A stretch of 64,000 nucleotides of DNA from Balneolaceae bacterium UBA7797 (lineage in GTDB: Bacteria; Bacteroidota; Rhodothermia; Balneolales; Balneolaceae): NCBI GenBank assembly GCA_002480645.1, contig DLCN01000003.1:1-64000 (forward strand), in the 5' to 3' direction. This document shows, one piece after another, positions 60,917 through 64,000 of the stretch; within the stretch, counting starts at the first letter, position 1, and every line of letters starts with the position of its first letter. The translations under genes were made by a program, and so were the position numbers. Below the pieces are notes generated by a model, which saw nothing but the letters and a program-made list of their open reading frames with translations, did no database searches and had not been told where the DNA came from.

Positions 60917-62047
60917 TTAATTTCCTGGTTCGTAATCGAGGGGGAGCAGGTCAGAGATCTTTTCAAAACTCCAGTATCCATCAGAAAAGATCACTGTCGG
61001 GTCGTAAATATACCCCGATTTGTCGATTAGTACGGAGTCTGCGGCTAGTGTGATAATAGAATTCTGATGTTGAACCATCGTTCTTGGATTGCTGTCAAAC
61101 ACACTACGGATGGCCATCAGATATCGTTCGTCTTCGTATTCTTTTTCGTAGGTGATGTTCAGATAATCTTCAAATTTCAATGAATAGGTGGCGCTATCAA
61201 TTTGGGTAAAAAACTGAGTTTGTGGAAGTATCTGATCAATGAGATAGCGCGTATCCTCTGTATGTTTTTCCTGTTTGATGATATAACCATCTTCGCGAAC
61301 GGTTTGATCTAAAAGCGAATGGGTGAAATGCTGAAAGGAGCCGAAATAGGCTTTTTTACGATTTTCAGTCCAGCGTTTTCTGACCCTTTTCCTTTTAGTG
61401 ATAAGAGGTTCAAAGAAAGGTCGGCCGGCATAAGAATGGAAAGAATGCTTATAGTCAATTATAAAATATTCCAACAGGTAGTAGATCCTGTAACCAAGTG
61501 CTTTGTTCTCGATAATCAGCTGATCGTTTGCTTTAGCGGTGAATACACGTTCATCTGCATCAAAATAAAAATTGAGAATCTCAGCATTCAGAATGTTGGT
61601 ATCGTCAGAAAAAGGTCCGGTTCCGATGAACTTTTCTTTGAATAAATCAAAATCCTGTTGCCACAGTTTTGGGTCCGGTTTAACCACTACTTCATCCATT
61701 TCATAGATTCTGGGCTTTAATCCAAAAACGTATCCGGTATCTAATTCTTCTGAATTTATGGTGATGGAAACTGTTTCATAGCCGAGTGATGATACCACTA
61801 ATTCAAAAATGCCTGATCTGTAGAGTTTGAGTGAAAAGCTGCCATCACTCGTTGAACTTGTACCAATTGTGGTTCCATTTAAGAAGATCTGGGCCCCCGG
61901 AACCGGTTGTTCATCATTCAGATCAATGATGGTACCCTGTATAATTATTGGATCCTGTGCTAATGTCACATCCGATAATGCAAAAAGCCATAGTGAGGAA
62001 AAGATGGTAATTCTAAATAACTGTATTAACAGACTTTTCGACTTCAT
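60917..62047 (-). CDS. Exported protein with CarboxypepD-regulatory domain, otherwise unknown
   Basis: I start at the ATG at 62047 (M-K-S-K-S-L-L), with an alternative five codons upstream at 62062; both begin inside the 3' end of the kynureninase gene. A signal peptide ends V-T-L-A-Q-D, followed by a carboxypeptidase-regulatory-like beta domain (about 35-115: I-I-Q-G-T-I-I-D-L, then G-T-S-S-T-S-D-G-S-F). The rest (about 120-376) is rich in aromatic and charged residues, includes K-R-K-R-V-R-K-R-W, and I do not recognise it. Such N-domains are typical of outer-membrane or surface proteins of Bacteroidota. It is likely co-transcribed with kynureninase. Confidence 0.72.
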   Translation of the reverse strand: MKSKSLLIQLFRITIFSSLWLFALSDVTLAQDPIIIQGTIIDLNDEQPVPGAQIFLNGTTIGTSSTSDGSFSLKLYRSGIFELVVSSLGYETVSITINSEELDTGYVFGLKPRIYEMDEVVVKPDPKLWQQDFDLFKEKFIGTGPFSDDTNILNAEILNFYFDADERVFTAKANDQLIIENKALGYRIYYLLEYFIIDYKHSFHSYAGRPFFEPLITKRKRVRKRWTENRKKAYFGSFQHFTHSLLDQTVREDGYIIKQEKHTEDTRYLIDQILPQTQFFTQIDSATYSLKFEDYLNITYEKEYEDERYLMAIRSVFDSNPRTMVQHQNSIITLAADSVLIDKSGYIYDPTVIFSDGYWSFEKISDLLPLDYEPGN

Positions 62048-63203
62048 CAATAACTTGTTCAATTTGTTCTTCAGTTGTGTATGGAGCAGGACCTAAGCGA
62101 AGAATATCGTTTCTTGCATCCGTGTAAACACCTCGTTGTAACAGGTCCGATCGAATTTCTCTGGCAAATGGTGAGGTCAATGATAAAAAACCACCATTTC
62201 TTTCCATTGATTGATGATGTGTTAAGCGGATGTGATTCGGGTTGAAGTGTTTATTGATGAACAACTCTTTTAAAAGTGAAACCTGAGTTTGATATTGTTT
62301 TTGTAAAACCAGAGGGGTGAGGTCCTGTTCTTTAAAAAATTCAACCACCTTTGCTGCTCTGAATTGAGAAGATGGATCGTATGTGGCCGAAGCAAAACGC
62401 TGATCAGAAGCATCGTAATGTACCTGTTCATTTTCTTTTCGGGGTTTATCCAGCGTACTAAAGGAAGCAAACCATCCCGTAATTACCGGTCGCAGTTCAC
62501 AGTTTGAAGGAAAACGGAGAAAGCAATTTGCTTCGCCCCATTGCAAATATTTATATCCCCCAATAAGTATAAAACAATCCTCAAGACCGGATTCCCGGAT
62601 TGAAAGTGGAACTACATTGGTTCCGTGATAATCATCTATAACTACCGGTATACGCCACTCCCTGGCAGCTGCAGCAATCTCAGTAAGATGCACATTAACC
62701 AGGCTACTCTGAAAATAAACCCTGGAAAGCATCACCGCTGCCGTTCTCTCATCAAATTCCTCAATAATACGTTCTGCAAAATTATGATCTGGTTCAGTTG
62801 CTACCCTGATCACTTCCATGCCCTCTTCCTGGAGCCGCTGTAGCTGGCGATGCATGGAATGAAATTCGCCGTCAGTGGTAATTATTTTAGGCTTATTTTT
62901 CAGATCAAAGCTACTAAGCAGACTTACCAACAGAACGTGTGTACTTTCTTCTCTGCAATATTGTCCATGCGGATCGTCATAATAATCTCTCAGATAATTT
63001 CTGAGAACCTCCGTTTTTTCGAACGCCTTTTCCCATTTGTTATCCACTTCGCGGGCACATACATCGAAATACTCAGTTTGACCAATCCGTGCAACGTCAG
63101 GCCAGGCCTGATGTGAGTGGCCGGTAAAAAGCAGTCGTTCCGATACTTTAAACAGTGAATAATGCGGAGCCAATCGTTTGGCTAAAGTGTTTATATCAGA
63201 CAT
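62013..63203 (-). CDS. kynU: Kynureninase-like PLP enzyme
   Basis: A 396-residue fold-type I (aminotransferase class V-like) enzyme. Kynureninase cleaves kynurenine to anthranilate and alanine. Visible: an N-terminal F-T-G-H-S-H-Q-A-W-P, the PLP aspartate region V-V-I-D-D-Y-H-G (188-194), and the PLP lysine K218 in G-G-Y-K-Y-L-Q-W-G-E-A-N-C. The C-terminal L-R-L-G-P-A-P-Y-T-T matches the kynureninase end (usually L-R-x-(A/S)-P-x-x-L-Y). It lies 12 bases after tryptophan 2,3-dioxygenase, strongly supporting the role, although sequence details diverge from classical KynU, so a related activity is possible. Confidence 0.82.
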   Translation of the reverse strand: MSDINTLAKRLAPHYSLFKVSERLLFTGHSHQAWPDVARIGQTEYFDVCAREVDNKWEKAFEKTEVLRNYLRDYYDDPHGQYCREESTHVLLVSLLSSFDLKNKPKIITTDGEFHSMHRQLQRLQEEGMEVIRVATEPDHNFAERIIEEFDERTAAVMLSRVYFQSSLVNVHLTEIAAAAREWRIPVVIDDYHGTNVVPLSIRESGLEDCFILIGGYKYLQWGEANCFLRFPSNCELRPVITGWFASFSTLDKPRKENEQVHYDASDQRFASATYDPSSQFRAAKVVEFFKEQDLTPLVLQKQYQTQVSLLKELFINKHFNPNHIRLTHHQSMERNGGFLSLTSPFAREIRSDLLQRGVYTDARNDILRLGPAPYTTEEQIEQVIDEVEKSVNTVI

Positions 63204-63215
63204 AACAGAGGTCTA

Positions 63216-63995
63216 TTAAAATTCCGACCGGATAGCCCAAAGGTCTGGAAAGATTGCATGGTGCGTAGTTCCTTTTAAATACCTAACTCCATCCGAACCA
63301 CCGGTGCCTTTCTTTGTGCCTATGGTACGCTCCACCATTTTAACATGTCGGTAACGCCACTCTTGCAACCCTTCATCAAAGTCAACCAGAAGCTCACAAA
63401 CCAATGCAGCTTCCGGATCATTCTTCATCACTGTGATCAGTTGCTGCTGGATTTCGGAGGAAGGATTGAATAATAATCCAACCTCATTTTCTCTGATCGG
63501 TGAAACAGGATATCCTTTTTGGGTGATGTAGGCACAAAAACTTTCCCATAGGGTTGGTAGCTTCATCCGTTGCTCCAAACGTTCAAGATGCACTGCATTA
63601 TTTTTGTGAGCTTCTTTCATAAGCGGGAGTCTTAATCCACAAAGAATTTCCAATTCACGGAACTGTAGGGATTGAAAGCCACTGGATTGACCAAGGAATG
63701 CTCTGAAATTATTAAACTCCAAAGGAGTCATCGTTTCCAGTATATCTACCTGCGAGACCAACGTTTTCATAACAGTTAGTATACGCCGCATGGTTTTTAA
63801 AGAATTCCAGGTGTTACCGGCTTGTAATTCCAGATTAAGTTTTCCGATCTCGTGCAGGATCTGTTTGAACCATAGCTCATAAGTTTGATGAATGATGATA
63901 AACAGCATTTCATCATGTTCAGGGGGATCTGATTTCAATTGCTGCAGATTCGTTAACTCATCGATCTTCAAATAATTCGTATAGGTGATATCCAT
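63216..63995 (-). CDS. kynA: Tryptophan 2,3-dioxygenase
   Basis: A haem enzyme that opens the indole ring of L-tryptophan to N-formylkynurenine, the first step of the kynurenine pathway. The family motif H-Q-T-Y-E-L-W-F-K-Q starts at H36 (substrate-binding histidine), followed by E-L-Q-A-G and R-R-I-L. The haem-ligand region R-H-V-K-M-V-E-R-T-I-G-T-K-K-G-T-G-G-S-D-G-V-R-Y-L has H217. The ATG at 63995 is five bases from the window edge and the frame stays open to the end, so the true N-terminus may lie outside. kynU follows after 12 bases. Confidence 0.95.
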   Translation of the reverse strand: MDITYTNYLKIDELTNLQQLKSDPPEHDEMLFIIIHQTYELWFKQILHEIGKLNLELQAGNTWNSLKTMRRILTVMKTLVSQVDILETMTPLEFNNFRAFLGQSSGFQSLQFRELEILCGLRLPLMKEAHKNNAVHLERLEQRMKLPTLWESFCAYITQKGYPVSPIRENEVGLLFNPSSEIQQQLITVMKNDPEAALVCELLVDFDEGLQEWRYRHVKMVERTIGTKKGTGGSDGVRYLKGTTHHAIFPDLWAIRSEF

Positions 63996-64000
63996 TCCTT

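Noticed and set aside
1..64000. CRISPR arrays, tRNA or rRNA genes, insertion sequences, prophage
   Set aside because: No regularly spaced repeats, no cloverleaf with a recognisable TTCGA-type arm, no transposase, integrase or phage gene was found by reading; the plain core-gene content argues against a mobile region.

Overview
The window reads as chromosomal core sequence from a Gram-negative, Bacteroidota-like bacterium, most probably of the Balneolota/Rhodothermota branch (my inference; genus not determinable by eye). Evidence: two secreted proteins end in a 'NYPNPFNPS...GVYIYRL...KM' C-terminal sorting domain of the type IX secretion kind. There is a TonB-dependent receptor with a carboxypeptidase-regulatory N-domain, an ExbB/ExbD/ExbD energiser set, BamA followed by Skp/OmpH paralogues, and several perfect TAnnTTTG promoter elements, the Bacteroidota sigma signature. 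Gene density is high, many gene pairs share TAATG or ATGA junctions, several likely starts are TTG or GTG, and no gene-free stretch exceeds about 230 bases. I see no rRNA, tRNA, CRISPR array, insertion sequence, prophage or defence island.

Layout. 1-8.7 kb: an unrecognised 5'-truncated reading frame and a small membrane protein; a threonine-synthase-like enzyme fused to a LeuA-type regulatory domain; anmK (anhydromuramate recycling); a MoxR ATPase; uppP; a family-2 glycosyltransferase; a BamA/TamA-like barrel translationally abutting a NhaD-type antiporter (8.7-10.2 kb). 10.4-15.4 kb: pterin dehydratase, rpsF-rpsR-rplI, dsbD and a sulfide:quinone oxidoreductase. 15.6-21.3 kb: a 1151-residue outer-membrane barrel of unknown role, then exbB, a small three-helix protein and two exbD genes. 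21.3-29.3 kb: thiL, ftsH, and a TonB-dependent receptor followed by a secreted sorting-domain protein. 29.4-33.6 kb: a 6-pyruvoyltetrahydropterin-synthase-like gene, a GH5 lipoprotein, folE2, a TipA-like MerR regulator and a membrane-anchored cupin. 33.6-36.2 kb: a secreted multidomain nuclease. 36.4-48.2 kb: nadE and then a long co-directional envelope run: LysM lytic transglycosylase, S41 protease, PHP phosphoesterase, ribH, uppS, bamA and three ompH genes. 48.3-50.1 kb: a VWA protein and rnhB. 50.1-60.7 kb, all on the minus strand: recA-recX-AI-2E exporter, purN-purH, and the complete rod-shape set mreB-mreC-mreD-mrdA-rodA. 60.9-64 kb: tryptophan 2,3-dioxygenase, kynureninase and an overlapping carboxypeptidase-regulatory-domain protein.

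How the genes work together. Much of the window serves the cell envelope: undecaprenyl phosphate synthesis and recycling (uppS, uppP), peptidoglycan elongation (mreBCD, mrdA, rodA), turnover and recycling (lytic transglycosylase, anmK), outer-membrane protein assembly (bamA, three ompH genes) and energised import (exbB/exbD/exbD, TonB receptor). A second theme is pterin chemistry: folE2 makes dihydroneopterin triphosphate, the C-x5-HGH PTPS enzyme would make 6-pyruvoyltetrahydropterin, and PCD recycles the carbinolamine, which together suggest tetrahydrobiopterin use. The kynurenine pair at the right edge adds tryptophan breakdown. The least understood items are the ThrC-LeuA fusion, the 1151-residue barrel, the ExbB-X-ExbD-ExbD cassette, and the TonB receptor with its secreted partner.
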